Positions 9,187 to 17,107 of a stretch of DNA of 64,000 bases are shown one piece after another. Source of the DNA: Advenella sp. S44. Lineage in GTDB: Bacteria; Pseudomonadota; Gammaproteobacteria; Burkholderiales; Burkholderiaceae_B. Position 1 is the stretch's first letter. Every line of letters starts with the position of its first letter. Where the stretch lies: assembly GCF_002810445.1 (NCBI RefSeq), contig NZ_NEXS01000003.1, positions 1,426,001-1,490,000 of the forward strand. The letters are read 5' to 3'. The position numbers and the translations under genes are program-made. The notes beneath the pieces were generated by a model. That model was not told where the DNA came from, did not search any database, and saw nothing but the letters and a program-made list of their open reading frames with translations.

Positions 9187-10158
9187 TTAATTGACACTGA
9201 CATTCGTCTGTTTGATCATATCGGCCCACCAGCGTGTTTCTTCGCTGATCTGCTTCGCAAAGGCTTGCGGTGTATTTCCTTCGGGTTCTGCGCCCAGTTC
9301 GGTCAGGCGCTTGCGAATGTCGGGACGTTTCAACACTTGTACTGCTGCATCATGCAGTTGCCGGACAATGGGTTCGGGGGTTCCTTTGGGCACCATCAAG
9401 CCTTTCCAGGCCATGATGACATAGCCATTGAGACCTTGTTCTTCAAATGTCGGAACATCGGGCAGGGCTTCGGCTCTTTTTGAGCTGGGAACACCCAGTG
9501 CGCGAAGTTTTCCGCTGAGCACATGAGGCAACAATGGCGGCATATTGTCTATCATCACATTGATGTGGTTTGCCAGCAGATCGCTGATGGCCGGGCCGGA
9601 TCCTTTGTAGGGCACATGCTGCATCTTCAGGCCCGCCATTTTGTTCAGAAGTTCGCCTGCCAGGTGTGCCGGACTTCCAGTGCCGGGGGAACCGACGGAC
9701 AGGGTTTGCGGGTGTTCCTTTGCGTAATTAACGAATTCCTTGAGATTTTTGGCGGGGATTGCAGGATTGACGACCATCAGGTTGTGTTCTCGGGTCAATG
9801 CTGTTACAGGCGCGAGATCCTTGCTGGGGCTGTAGTTCATGTTTTTGTACAGGCTGGGATTGATGACCGTCGGGCCTGCTGCTGCCAATAGGATGGTGTA
9901 CCCATCCGGTTTTGCCGTGGCGACAAAGTGGCCACCTATATTGCCGCCTGCTCCGGGTTTGTTCTCGACCACGATTACCTGGCCCAGAATAGGGCGCATG
10001 GCCTCGGCAAGCAGTCGCCCCAGGATATCGGTTGATCCGCCCGGCGCAAATGGAATAATCAGCCTGATCGGCTGGTCGGGATAAGCCGCACCGGCCAAGC
10101 CGGGAGCGACGCCGATTATGGCAGTTGCAATAATCGTGAGTATGGATCTTTTGAACAT
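9187..10158 (-). CDS. Bug-family tripartite tricarboxylate transporter receptor (second copy)
   Basis: This 323-residue periplasmic receptor has signal peptide MFKRSILTIIATAIIGVAPGLAGA. It is followed by YPDQPIRLIIPFAPGGSTD and VVENKPGAGGNIGG, the Bug family signature loops. GGAGAC lies five bases before the start. It differs from its neighbour over the whole length, so the two are not a recent tandem duplication and may bind different ligands. It is co-directional with both dehydrogenases. Ligand unknown; an organic acid or its CoA precursor is the inference from context. Confidence 0.93.
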   Translation of the reverse strand: MFKRSILTIIATAIIGVAPGLAGAAYPDQPIRLIIPFAPGGSTDILGRLLAEAMRPILGQVIVVENKPGAGGNIGGHFVATAKPDGYTILLAAAGPTVINPSLYKNMNYSPSKDLAPVTALTREHNLMVVNPAIPAKNLKEFVNYAKEHPQTLSVGSPGTGSPAHLAGELLNKMAGLKMQHVPYKGSGPAISDLLANHINVMIDNMPPLLPHVLSGKLRALGVPSSKRAEALPDVPTFEEQGLNGYVIMAWKGLMVPKGTPEPIVRQLHDAAVQVLKRPDIRKRLTELGAEPEGNTPQAFAKQISEETRWWADMIKQTNVSVN

Positions 10159-10247
10159 GATTGTCTCCGTTGTTATTGGGCCTTCTGACGAGGCATTGTT
10201 GTATTGCGAATGAAATGTAAGAGGGGGCTTAACGATTAATAGAGGCC

Positions 10248-11414
10248 TTAACGACCGGGCTCGAAGCCAGCGTTTTTCAATGTCAGGCGCGCAATGTTGA
10301 GCTGGTGAATCTGGCTGGTGCCTTCATATAGGCGGAACAGGCGTACATCGCGGTAGAAGCGTTCAATGCCAAAGTCCGCAATATAGCCGTAGCCGCCAAA
10401 CATCTGTACGCAACGGTCCGCGACCCGCCCGCACATCTCCGAGCAAAAATATTTGCAAATGGATGCGTTCATCGTGACGTCCTTGCCTTCATCGCGCTCT
10501 CGTGCCGTCTGCAGCACGAGAGCTTTGGCCGTCTCAATATCGGTTTTGCAATCGGCGATCATCGCCTGGATCAATTGAAAGTTCATCAGAGGCTGACCGA
10601 ATTGAGAGCGATTGCCCACAAATTCCATGGCTTCGTCCAACATGCGGATTGCCGGACCAATACATAGCGCCGCCAGGTGAATACGCTGCTTGTTCAATAC
10701 TTTCATGGCAGTTTTGAAGCCCATGCCCTCTATGCCGCCAATCAGGTTGGACGCGGGCACGCGGCAGTTGTCAAAATGCACTTCGGACACGGGTGAGCCG
10801 GCTTGTCCCATTTTCTCGTAGGGTTGCCCGGTAGTCAGGCCTGGTGTGGTGCGTTCTACCAGAAATGCGGAAATTCCGCTGGCTTTGATATTATCTGGAT
10901 CGGTGCGTGCCATCACCGTGAAAAGATCAGCTATCGGCGCATTGGTAATAAAGCATTTTGTACCGTTCAACACATAATGATCGCCTTCGCGTCTTGCGGT
11001 GGTCTGTAATGCTGTGGCATCTGAACCGGCTTCGGGTTCCGTCAAGGCAAATGAACCGGTCATCCGTCCGCTGGATAGTTCCGGCAGATAACGCTGCTTC
11101 TGTTCGGGTGTACCATCGGCCACCAGCCCTTCGGATCCGATACCGGTGTTGGTGCCCACACGTGCTCGAAATGCGACTGAGCACTGGGATAACTCCATGG
11201 CGGCAAGAACCAGTTCTTCCGTCGTCATGCCGAGTCCACCGTATTGCTCGGGGATCGAGTAGCCAAACATATTCTGCTCTGCCATATCTCTGACAACATC
11301 GTCAGGAACTTCGTCCGATTGTGCGACCTGTTTCTCTTGCGGTACCAGGCGTTCATGTACAAAACGTCGCAGTGAATCTAAAAAGGTGGTGAACGACTCG
11401 GGCTCCCGCAGCAT
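10248..11414 (-). CDS. Acyl-CoA dehydrogenase, first gene of the catabolic island
   Basis: This 388-residue acyl-CoA dehydrogenase has GSFALTEPEAGSDATAL in the FAD-binding middle domain. The C-terminal RLYEGTSQIHQLNIAR carries the usual catalytic-type glutamate, and QMFGGYGYIADFGIERFYRD is a canonical family signature. This is closest in pattern to short/branched-chain acyl-CoA dehydrogenases. The start at 11414 follows AAGGAGA; a longer frame to 11483 extends into the AT-rich promoter region and is not supported. It is the first gene of the minus-strand unit, divergent from the IclR regulators. Confidence 0.93.
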   Translation of the reverse strand: MLREPESFTTFLDSLRRFVHERLVPQEKQVAQSDEVPDDVVRDMAEQNMFGYSIPEQYGGLGMTTEELVLAAMELSQCSVAFRARVGTNTGIGSEGLVADGTPEQKQRYLPELSSGRMTGSFALTEPEAGSDATALQTTARREGDHYVLNGTKCFITNAPIADLFTVMARTDPDNIKASGISAFLVERTTPGLTTGQPYEKMGQAGSPVSEVHFDNCRVPASNLIGGIEGMGFKTAMKVLNKQRIHLAALCIGPAIRMLDEAMEFVGNRSQFGQPLMNFQLIQAMIADCKTDIETAKALVLQTARERDEGKDVTMNASICKYFCSEMCGRVADRCVQMFGGYGYIADFGIERFYRDVRLFRLYEGTSQIHQLNIARLTLKNAGFEPGR

Positions 11415-11575
11415 ACTGATTCTCCTTCTCTGTTTTATTGTGGTGTGATTGGATATGGCGATAATGTTGAAAAAGCATAGCAATTTATATTTAATAACGA
11501 TATTATTGTTTTGATATATTGAATTAAAAGCTAATCAACTTCGATTTTGATCCGTAATTTTTTGAGGCTTTCAGC
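11415..11575. promoter_or_regulatory. Divergent promoter region of the catabolic island and IclR genes
   Basis: The 161 bases between the divergent dehydrogenase and IclR genes are strongly AT-rich. They contain a short dyad AATAACGATATTATT (11493-11507) inside overlapping ATT/AAT-rich palindromic sequence. IclR regulators usually bind dyads in the shared region of divergent operons, so the operator is most likely here. The exact operator and promoter elements are inference. Confidence 0.5.
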
Positions 11576-12370
11576 ATGCAAGACACTGATAGATACAGCG
11601 ATCCCCGTTTTGCGACCACGGTGGCACACGGTATGTCGGTCTTGCAGTGTTTCCGGATGGCAGAGCCCGCGCTGAGCAACAAAGAGCTGGCTGAACGAAC
11701 CGGCCTGTCCAAAGCGACCATTTCGCGGCTGACCTATACACTTACGCTCAAGGGGCTGCTGCTGTACGACGTGCAGTTGCGACGATACCGACTGGGCGCC
11801 GGTATCCTGTCGCTGGCACATCCCATGCTTAGCGGTATTCGCTTACGTCAAATGGCAAGGCCCTATATGCGAGCCCTGGCAGATCGCTGTGAAGGATCTG
11901 TGTCGCTTGGCCTGAATGACAAACTGCATATGGTGTACCTCGAAACCAGTCGAGGTCACGAGGTAATCGGCTATCGCCCCGATATCGGCGCGCGCCTGCC
12001 ATTACTGGCTTCAGCAATGGGACGGGCCTGGCTGGCCAATGCGTCTTCGGAGATACGTGAACGTGTGCTGGCTCAGATTCATAGGGAAGATGCGTCGCAG
12101 TGGCAGATGCATGGCGCTGCCTGGGAGCGGGCTCTGCATGATTGGAACACCAAGGGCTACTGCCTCTCTTTTGGCGACTGGCAGGCAGATGTCCACGCGG
12201 TTGCGGTTGCTTTGCGCGATCCGGTAGACGGCGACTACCTGGTCTTCAATTGCGGGGTGCCGGTAGCAAGGCTGAAAAATAGAACCATTGAGGCGGTCGC
12301 TGCCGACCCGTTACTTGCAATGGTTGATGAAATAAATAAATGCCGGCAGCTGGAGGCACAGGATGACTGA
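11576..12370 (+). CDS. IclR-family transcriptional regulator (first of two)
   Basis: This 264-residue regulator has an N-terminal winged helix (about residues 12-75, with LSNKELAERTGLSKATISRLTYTL). The C-terminal part (about 90-250) is a GAF-like effector domain with LETSRGHEVIGYRPDIGARLPLLASAMGRAWLA. IclR proteins control divergent catabolic operons in response to a pathway metabolite. It faces away from the acyl-CoA dehydrogenase operon. The next IclR gene overlaps it by eight bases. The two have the same layout and share many helix-turn-helix residues, suggesting an old tandem duplication. Confidence 0.92.
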   Translation: MQDTDRYSDPRFATTVAHGMSVLQCFRMAEPALSNKELAERTGLSKATISRLTYTLTLKGLLLYDVQLRRYRLGAGILSLAHPMLSGIRLRQMARPYMRALADRCEGSVSLGLNDKLHMVYLETSRGHEVIGYRPDIGARLPLLASAMGRAWLANASSEIRERVLAQIHREDASQWQMHGAAWERALHDWNTKGYCLSFGDWQADVHAVAVALRDPVDGDYLVFNCGVPVARLKNRTIEAVAADPLLAMVDEINKCRQLEAQDD

Positions 12371-13145
12371 CTCCGATAACAAAGCCAATGACCCGCAATT
12401 TGCCTCGACGCTGGCTCAGGCAATCGATGTGCTTGCCTGTTTCAGATCGGGGGAGCCGACGCTGGGAAATAAACAGATTTCGGTGCGTACCGGCCTGTCC
12501 CCGAGCACGATTGTCAGGCTGACCCATACGCTTGTGCGACTAGGGTATTTGCGCCGTGCACCGCAGGGCAGGCGCTATCTACTGGGACCGGCCGTGCTGA
12601 CATTAAGCTATCCACTTCTTGCAAGCCTGCAATTACGACAAATTGCCCGCCCTCTGATGTTGCGGCTGGCGCTGGAGATCAACGGCGCTGTCTCACTGGT
12701 TATTAGGGATCGTTGTAATATGGTTTATGTGGAAACGGCACGCGCCAATGAAACTCTACAGGCTCATCCGGATATTGGTGCCGCATTGCCCATGATGTCG
12801 ACCGCGGCCGGCAAGGCTTGGCTCTGCCGCGCCTCTGCACAAGAGCGCGATGCCGCCCTGAATCGCATTCGGGTGGAGCAGCCAGACCATTACAAAGCGC
12901 ATCACCATAGCCTTGACGAAACTTATCGAGAATTCGAGCGCTATGGTTATTGCTCGAACAACCAGCAGTGGGTGCCGCATTCGTTTGGTTTTGCGGTTCC
13001 TTTTGCAAAGCCGATAGATGCCAATATTTTTGTCCTAAACTGCGGTGTGCCAGTCACTGATGGGTCATTTGCCGAGCGCAACAGGCAAATCCCCAAAAGG
13101 CTGCAAGTTCTGGTAAACAGTGTGCAAAATACGCTTGGTTTATAA
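12363..13145 (+). CDS. IclR-family transcriptional regulator (second of two)
   Basis: This 260-residue paralogue of the preceding gene starts inside it (ATGACTGA overlap). The winged-helix region shows LGNKQISVRTGLSPSTIVRLTHTL and the effector domain VETARANETLQAHPDIGAALPMMSTAAGKAWL, matching its neighbour in spacing and motifs. Coupled translation suggests the two are made together and may form mixed oligomers or answer to two ligands, which would fit two Bug receptors and two dehydrogenases in the regulated island. That link is inference. Confidence 0.92.
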   Translation: MTDSDNKANDPQFASTLAQAIDVLACFRSGEPTLGNKQISVRTGLSPSTIVRLTHTLVRLGYLRRAPQGRRYLLGPAVLTLSYPLLASLQLRQIARPLMLRLALEINGAVSLVIRDRCNMVYVETARANETLQAHPDIGAALPMMSTAAGKAWLCRASAQERDAALNRIRVEQPDHYKAHHHSLDETYREFERYGYCSNNQQWVPHSFGFAVPFAKPIDANIFVLNCGVPVTDGSFAERNRQIPKRLQVLVNSVQNTLGL

Positions 13146-13198
13146 AATTGCTTTATTCTCAGGATAAAACCCGATTACAGTCAATAGGGCGATAATTG

Positions 13199-13239
13199 AA
13201 AAAAACCGTCGTCTCACCGAAACACCGGTGTGACGACGG
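13199..13239 (-). terminator. Intrinsic terminator of phoX (minus strand)
   Basis: CCGTCGTC-t-CACCG pairs with CGGTG-t-GACGACGG around a short AAACAC-type loop (13206-13239). On the minus strand the hairpin is followed by a run of seven T (13199-13205). It lies 30 bases past the phoX stop. A further perfect 16-bp palindrome centred on CTTAAG lies at 13246-13261. The hairpin also lies downstream of the second IclR gene and may serve both directions. Confidence 0.75.
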
Positions 13240-13269
13240 GTCTAAGTTTACTTAAGTAAACGTTTTGCC

Positions 13270-15219
13270 CTAAATCTTGACGGCTTTTTCCTTGCTGGTC
13301 AGATAGCCCACCGCAGCGCTGAAGCGATCGCGATATTTTTCGTCGATCAGCGGGGCGACCTTGTCCTTGACCACATCGTGCAGGCCGGGCTTGCCGCCTT
13401 TGCCTTTTTCCCAGTCACCAGGGTGTTGGAAGTTGCTCATGATGTAGGTCCAGCCATTGAGCTCGTCCACTGACTGCAGGCCGGTGGATTCGGCGCCGGC
13501 AGGGCAGGACAGCAGACGTGCCAGTTGCTTGGTATCCACGTTGTAGGCCCACAGGAAATTGTTGACGTGCGTGCCGCTGTCCTCACCAATGAACAGGGTG
13601 CGCAATTTTTCTGAGAATTTGATATTGTCCGGATTGGCGATTTTATCTGCGTTGGCCGTATTGCCCAGCGCATCGGGGGTTTGCAGATCTTCGCCGACCA
13701 GTTCTGCCGGTGGTTTCATGTCGACCGGAACCCATTCGCTGTTGATTGGCTTGCCAGTATTGTCTTTCTGATCGGCTTTCAGATTCAGTGCATATACGGC
13801 GCCGGCATATGGGCCTTGAACCTTGATGTCGCTGGAGCCATCGAGCATGGCATCGCGTACATAGGACATGGCTGAGTAGGCGATTTTATCCTTGACATTA
13901 ACGGTCGTGCCTTCCATTTTTGAAAAGCCCATGCTGCCGCCGGACAGTGCGGCATAGCGGTGCGTTTCCAGAAACGCCGCTGCTTTTTCCATGCCAGGCT
14001 TGAGCTTGACCCAGTTAAACTTCTTATCAAAGACGATTTTCGTGAATGTGCTGTCGTCGGGGTCGTCGGTCTTGACCTCCATGATGTCTTCAGGCCGCAG
14101 CTTGTTGGCCAGCGCTTCAATTTCATCGCTGCTCGCATGTCCCAGGTGAATCCAGGTCAGATCTGCCGAGCCCGGACCCTCGCCACTGGTCTGGTGCCAT
14201 TTGGCGACATACAGATTACCGGCAGACAGGTCTTGTTTTTTGTCTGCAACGAACATAAATAATCCGCCATGGTTGGCATCGTCGCCCATCAACGCGGTAC
14301 GTTCGTCAGGCATTACCTGGATCAATTCATGAGAAATACGGCCAAGGTTGTAATGCTTCTTGATAGAGCCCGTGCCGTCGGGGTTAACGGTCACTTCCGG
14401 CATATGGCCGTAGTGGTATGGGTTGGCTTTGGTCTCATCACCAAACAGCGCCTTGCTGAAGCCTTTGAACTCGTCGTTTTTGGCGATTTTGAAGGCATTG
14501 GGCTCGTACTCTTCGCTGGATAAATGCGTATTCCATGGGGAGAGCGAGGCGCCACAGGTAATCCACAATCCATGTACGCCGGAGGTATCAACGTTGTGAT
14601 ATTTCACCAGGGACAGGTGGCCGGTATCCGGGTCCTGGTCCAGGGTAAGAACCGCGATAGGCGAGGGCAGCTTGCCATACATATCATCGCCATTGAGATT
14701 GCGTGTGGTGTATTCGAACTGCACAACGGCAAATACCGTATTGCCCTTGACGCCGTCTACCTTGGCATTGTCTAACTTGAGCAACGATGTGCCATCGGGG
14801 CTGTCAGAGAAAATCTGGCGCTCTTTGCCGGCAACCGATGTGTCCAGAATTGGCTTGTTGTTGATATCGAAGTAGCCGCCGGCAATAACTTGGCCGCCTT
14901 TGCCGTCAGGCACCTTGTCGCCCGTCAGAAAGAACGGCTTGTAGGCCAGCTCAAACGTGGTGCTGGTCTTGTCGGCCCAATTGATTTTCAGCGAAGAGTC
15001 CACCGTGGTATCGGCCAATGCGGCCAGGTTATCCAGGGTGGGCGCTGCCATACCGACAAACTCCGCAGAGGCAAACGCCTTTTGCACAGCGTCGGCTGTT
15101 TGGGCCGTGGCAAAGCCAGCGAAGCTGCCCAGAACGCCCGTGGTGAGCGGCAACATGGGTGCACTTGCCAGTGCTTTGAGACTGCGGCGACGAGAAGGGG
15201 AAAACGTAACGGATTTCAT
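13270..15219 (-). CDS. phoX: PhoX-family alkaline phosphatase, Tat-exported
   Basis: This 649-residue protein begins with a twin-arginine signal (SRRRSLKAL, hydrophobic core to AQTADA). The rest matches the PhoX/DUF839 phosphatase family: repeated beta-propeller-like segments, GVHGLWITCGASLSPWNTHLSSEEYEP near the first third and IGEDSGTHVNNFLWAYNVDT near the end. PhoX enzymes are calcium/iron-dependent phosphomonoesterases that free phosphate from organic esters in the periplasm. It stands alone between its own terminator and an upstream spacer with a weak Pho-box-like repeat. Family is clear; phosphatase activity is inferred from family. Confidence 0.88.
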   Translation of the reverse strand: MKSVTFSPSRRRSLKALASAPMLPLTTGVLGSFAGFATAQTADAVQKAFASAEFVGMAAPTLDNLAALADTTVDSSLKINWADKTSTTFELAYKPFFLTGDKVPDGKGGQVIAGGYFDINNKPILDTSVAGKERQIFSDSPDGTSLLKLDNAKVDGVKGNTVFAVVQFEYTTRNLNGDDMYGKLPSPIAVLTLDQDPDTGHLSLVKYHNVDTSGVHGLWITCGASLSPWNTHLSSEEYEPNAFKIAKNDEFKGFSKALFGDETKANPYHYGHMPEVTVNPDGTGSIKKHYNLGRISHELIQVMPDERTALMGDDANHGGLFMFVADKKQDLSAGNLYVAKWHQTSGEGPGSADLTWIHLGHASSDEIEALANKLRPEDIMEVKTDDPDDSTFTKIVFDKKFNWVKLKPGMEKAAAFLETHRYAALSGGSMGFSKMEGTTVNVKDKIAYSAMSYVRDAMLDGSSDIKVQGPYAGAVYALNLKADQKDNTGKPINSEWVPVDMKPPAELVGEDLQTPDALGNTANADKIANPDNIKFSEKLRTLFIGEDSGTHVNNFLWAYNVDTKQLARLLSCPAGAESTGLQSVDELNGWTYIMSNFQHPGDWEKGKGGKPGLHDVVKDKVAPLIDEKYRDRFSAAVGYLTSKEKAVKI

Positions 15220-15252
15220 CTTACTTGATCCTGTTGAAAATAATCCGCAGAT

Positions 15253-15273
15253 ATTACAGGTTTAATATGACAG
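15253..15273 (-). promoter_or_regulatory. Possible Pho-box-like repeat upstream of phoX
   Basis: Read on the minus strand, CTGTCAT and CTGTAAT occur as direct repeats 34-54 bases before the phoX start. They resemble the PhoB half-site CTGTCAT, but the spacer is seven bases rather than the usual four, so binding is uncertain. Confidence 0.3.
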
Positions 15274-15299
15274 GAATTTGTACGTCGAACCGGTTGTGA

Positions 15300-15834
15300 G
15301 CTACATGTGCTTATCTCTATTTTTGTACTGACAGACTTTCGCTCCCCAGCGTGTACACAATAGGAAAAGTGAATTGGTCAAACTGTGAATGTGGTTTATT
15401 AGTGTCTGTCTCGCACGCCGACATTTAGCAAAAACATCTTTGTTATAGGAAGTGGATAAGGAAAATAAGTAATGCAAGGAGATTAAGATAAATACCAAGT
15501 ATCCTCGCATGCCCATTTTCAAGATGATAGTTTCTTTTGGTTATATAGAAATGTCGTTGATCATTAACAGGATGACAAAGACTCAAAAGATAAGAATACG
15601 TTATTGTCATTTTTTGGATACAAATTCGCAGATGCGTGGGCTCGGATCGAATAACGATATTCGAGTATTTTTTATTGATATGACATACTTTTTCCATCGT
15701 TGTCCTGTATTTTTGGGGAAAGCAATTTTGAACGACAAGAAATGCATACACTTATCTCGTATCAATGAAACCCGTAACATTAACCGGTATATTGCGGAAA
15801 ATTTTTGTGTAGCCATATCGGGAAGCGAGACGCC
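15300..15834. other. AT-rich stretch without a recognised gene
   Basis: About 535 bases of visibly lower GC than the flanks. Overlapping open frames exist on both strands (a plus frame 15509-15838 and minus frames 15301-15522 and 15443-15751), none with a recognisable family. Base composition unlike the neighbours, next to a decayed gene, suggests transferred or degenerating DNA. Confidence 0.55.
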
Positions 15835-15838
15835 ATGA
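15509..15838 (+). CDS. Doubtful 109-aa ORF in AT-rich DNA
   Basis: A plus-strand frame of 109 codons (MPIFKMIVSFGYIEM...) whose TGA overlaps the ATG of the decayed alanyl-tRNA editing gene as ATGA. That overlap is the only argument for a coupled gene. The protein is rich in Ile, Arg and Asn, has no motif I recognise and has no clear ribosome binding site. An equally long frame lies opposite. Treat it as a possible orphan gene or chance frame. Confidence 0.2.
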   Translation: MPIFKMIVSFGYIEMSLIINRMTKTQKIRIRYCHFLDTNSQMRGLGSNNDIRVFFIDMTYFFHRCPVFLGKAILNDKKCIHLSRINETRNINRYIAENFCVAISGSETP

Positions 15839-16623
15839 AATTCCACAGACAAACCCGCAAGCGATACTACGAGAATGGCTATCTCAGCCAGTGCCAGGCT
15901 GCTGTCGTCAAAATTGAAGCCGACATGATCGAGCTCGATAGCACGGTGGCTTTCCTCGAGGGAGGAGGCAGGAAGCGAATCACGGTACGATCACGCTGGG
16001 TAGTGGCCGCGCCCTGAGATTTATCGACGCAAGAAAAATGTACGGACACTCGCCAGGGATCGACGGCTATCCTGACGGTCAAGTTGGCGGCGTGATTTTG
16101 GCACAAAGTACATCCGGAAGATGCGTCGCTTCTAGATGATCTGCATATTGACGACAGCGTCACGGTGTGCATCGATACTGATCGACGAACACGCTTGACG
16201 CTCAGTCATACGGCCTCCCACATCCTTTAGGTTGCTGTCGGTTCGATCCGGCCCGATGCAGTACAGTCAACGCTGGGCTGTCATATCCGGACCGACGGGG
16301 CACGCTTTGATTTTGGTGTGAGCGAGCGCTTAAGCCCGGCACAAATCATCCAGATCGAAGCCTGTGCCAACGATCTGGTCTTGCGCGACGTAGTTATCAC
16401 AATGAGCGCGCACGCGCACGAGCCTGATCTGCGCCGCTGGTATTGCGAGCGTCACGACATTGCCTGTGGCGGTACCCACCTGGATCGTACCGGGCCAGTT
16501 GGCAAACTGGTGGTGAAACGCAACGGCCTGGGAACGGGAAAAGAGCGTCTGACTTGCCTTTTCCCTGATGCCATCTTTGATACGGCACGTTTTTTATTAA
16601 TACGGCGCGTTTTTATTAAATAG
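15835..16623 (+). pseudogene. Decayed alanyl-tRNA editing protein (AlaX type)
   Basis: Three frames together spell one AlaX-like protein. Frame one gives TRKRYYENGYLSQCQAAVV through VAFLEGGG. A shift near 15965 continues as EANHGTITLGSGRALRFID and IDGYPDGQVGGV. A second shift near 16100 gives HKVHPEDASLLDDLHIDD, LTLSHTASHIL, then an in-frame TAG (about 16230), then CHIRTDGARFDFGVSERL and CGGTHLDRTGPVGKL. The zinc-site motifs HTASH and CGGTH, which in this family hydrolyse Ser- or Gly-tRNA(Ala), are still visible. Two frameshifts plus one nonsense codon make it a pseudogene unless the sequence is wrong. About 240 residues were encoded, the usual AlaX size. Decay looks recent because residue conservation is high. 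Confidence 0.85.
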
Positions 16624-16655
16624 GTGCCTGACACATAGAATCCCTTGGCTTTGCA

Positions 16656-16770
16656 TTAACGGATCGTCGAGCCATAATAAACGTAACGTTGCCACTCGTC
16701 GCTATGTATACCAACGCTTCCTGTCGGAGGATTCGGCGGAAAATCATAGCCGTCAAGGCAGGTGCAGCGT
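16656..16770 (-). pseudogene. Gene-end fragment with CLDGYDFPP motif
   Basis: On the minus strand a frame without a start reads TCLDGYDFPPNPPTG, then about 20 residues to a TAA, with protein-like composition (GIHSDEWQRYVYYGS). A stop codon lies just before it, so it cannot be translated from a normal start. A shorter partner (VCLDGVDFPAPD, then stop) occurs 76 bases upstream in minus-strand order, using a related 25-base segment. I read this as the remnant 3' end of a lost small gene, partly duplicated. Function unknown. Confidence 0.4.
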
Positions 16771-16837
16771 TAGTGAACCCCGCTTATACTGCCTTAATGA
16801 TTAGTCCGGCGCGGGAAAATCAACCCCGTCAAGGCAG
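16737..16837. repeat. Two imperfect 25-base direct repeats
   Basis: 16737-16761 and 16813-16837 match at 21 of 25 positions, sharing GGAAAATCA and CCGTCAAGGCAG. Each encodes a CLDGxDFP peptide on the minus strand. The spacing is 76 bases. They look like the remains of a local duplication beside the small lipoprotein gene. Confidence 0.55.
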
Positions 16838-16855
16838 ACTGGCCAGGAGCACGCA

Positions 16856-17101
16856 TTAACGGCGGCGATGATGCCCAGGCTTCCGGTGGTGGGACCGGTG
16901 GCCTCGATATTGTCGATGGGCCGATTTTTTATTGTAAGCCCGTGGACGGTAGTGTTTATGACGACTGGAATGATTGTATTTTCTTTCATACTTTGGCCCA
17001 CTGTGGCGATAGCCGTCACGATAACCATAATGGCGATCGTGCACCACGCAACCGGTCAGAAAAATACTCAGAAAACCGATAATGACAAGCAACTTTTTCA
17101 T
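16856..17101 (-). CDS. Small basic His/Arg/Tyr-rich lipoprotein
   Basis: This is an 81-residue protein with a lipoprotein signal MKKLLVIIGFLSIFLTGC; the lipobox LTGC predicts lipidation at Cys18. The mature part is extremely basic and rich in His, Arg, Tyr and Lys, ending GHHRRR. Such composition could bind metal ions, heme or anionic polymers, but no family is recognised. GGGAGA directly abuts an ATG at 17107 but is six bases from the ATG at 17101, so the latter is chosen. It lies in the disturbed region next to decayed genes and has an intact reading frame. Confidence 0.6.
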   Translation of the reverse strand: MKKLLVIIGFLSIFLTGCVVHDRHYGYRDGYRHSGPKYERKYNHSSRHKHYRPRAYNKKSAHRQYRGHRSHHRKPGHHRRR

Positions 17102-17107
17102 CGACAT

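Noticed and set aside
15253-15273. Firm PhoB box upstream of phoX
   Set aside because: The two half-sites have a seven-base spacer instead of four, so it is listed only as a weak candidate.
16801-17028. 75-codon minus frame overlapping the small lipoprotein
   Set aside because: Overlaps the lipoprotein in another frame and has no signal or site; only its last residues (CLDGVDFPAPD) relate to the repeat fragment.
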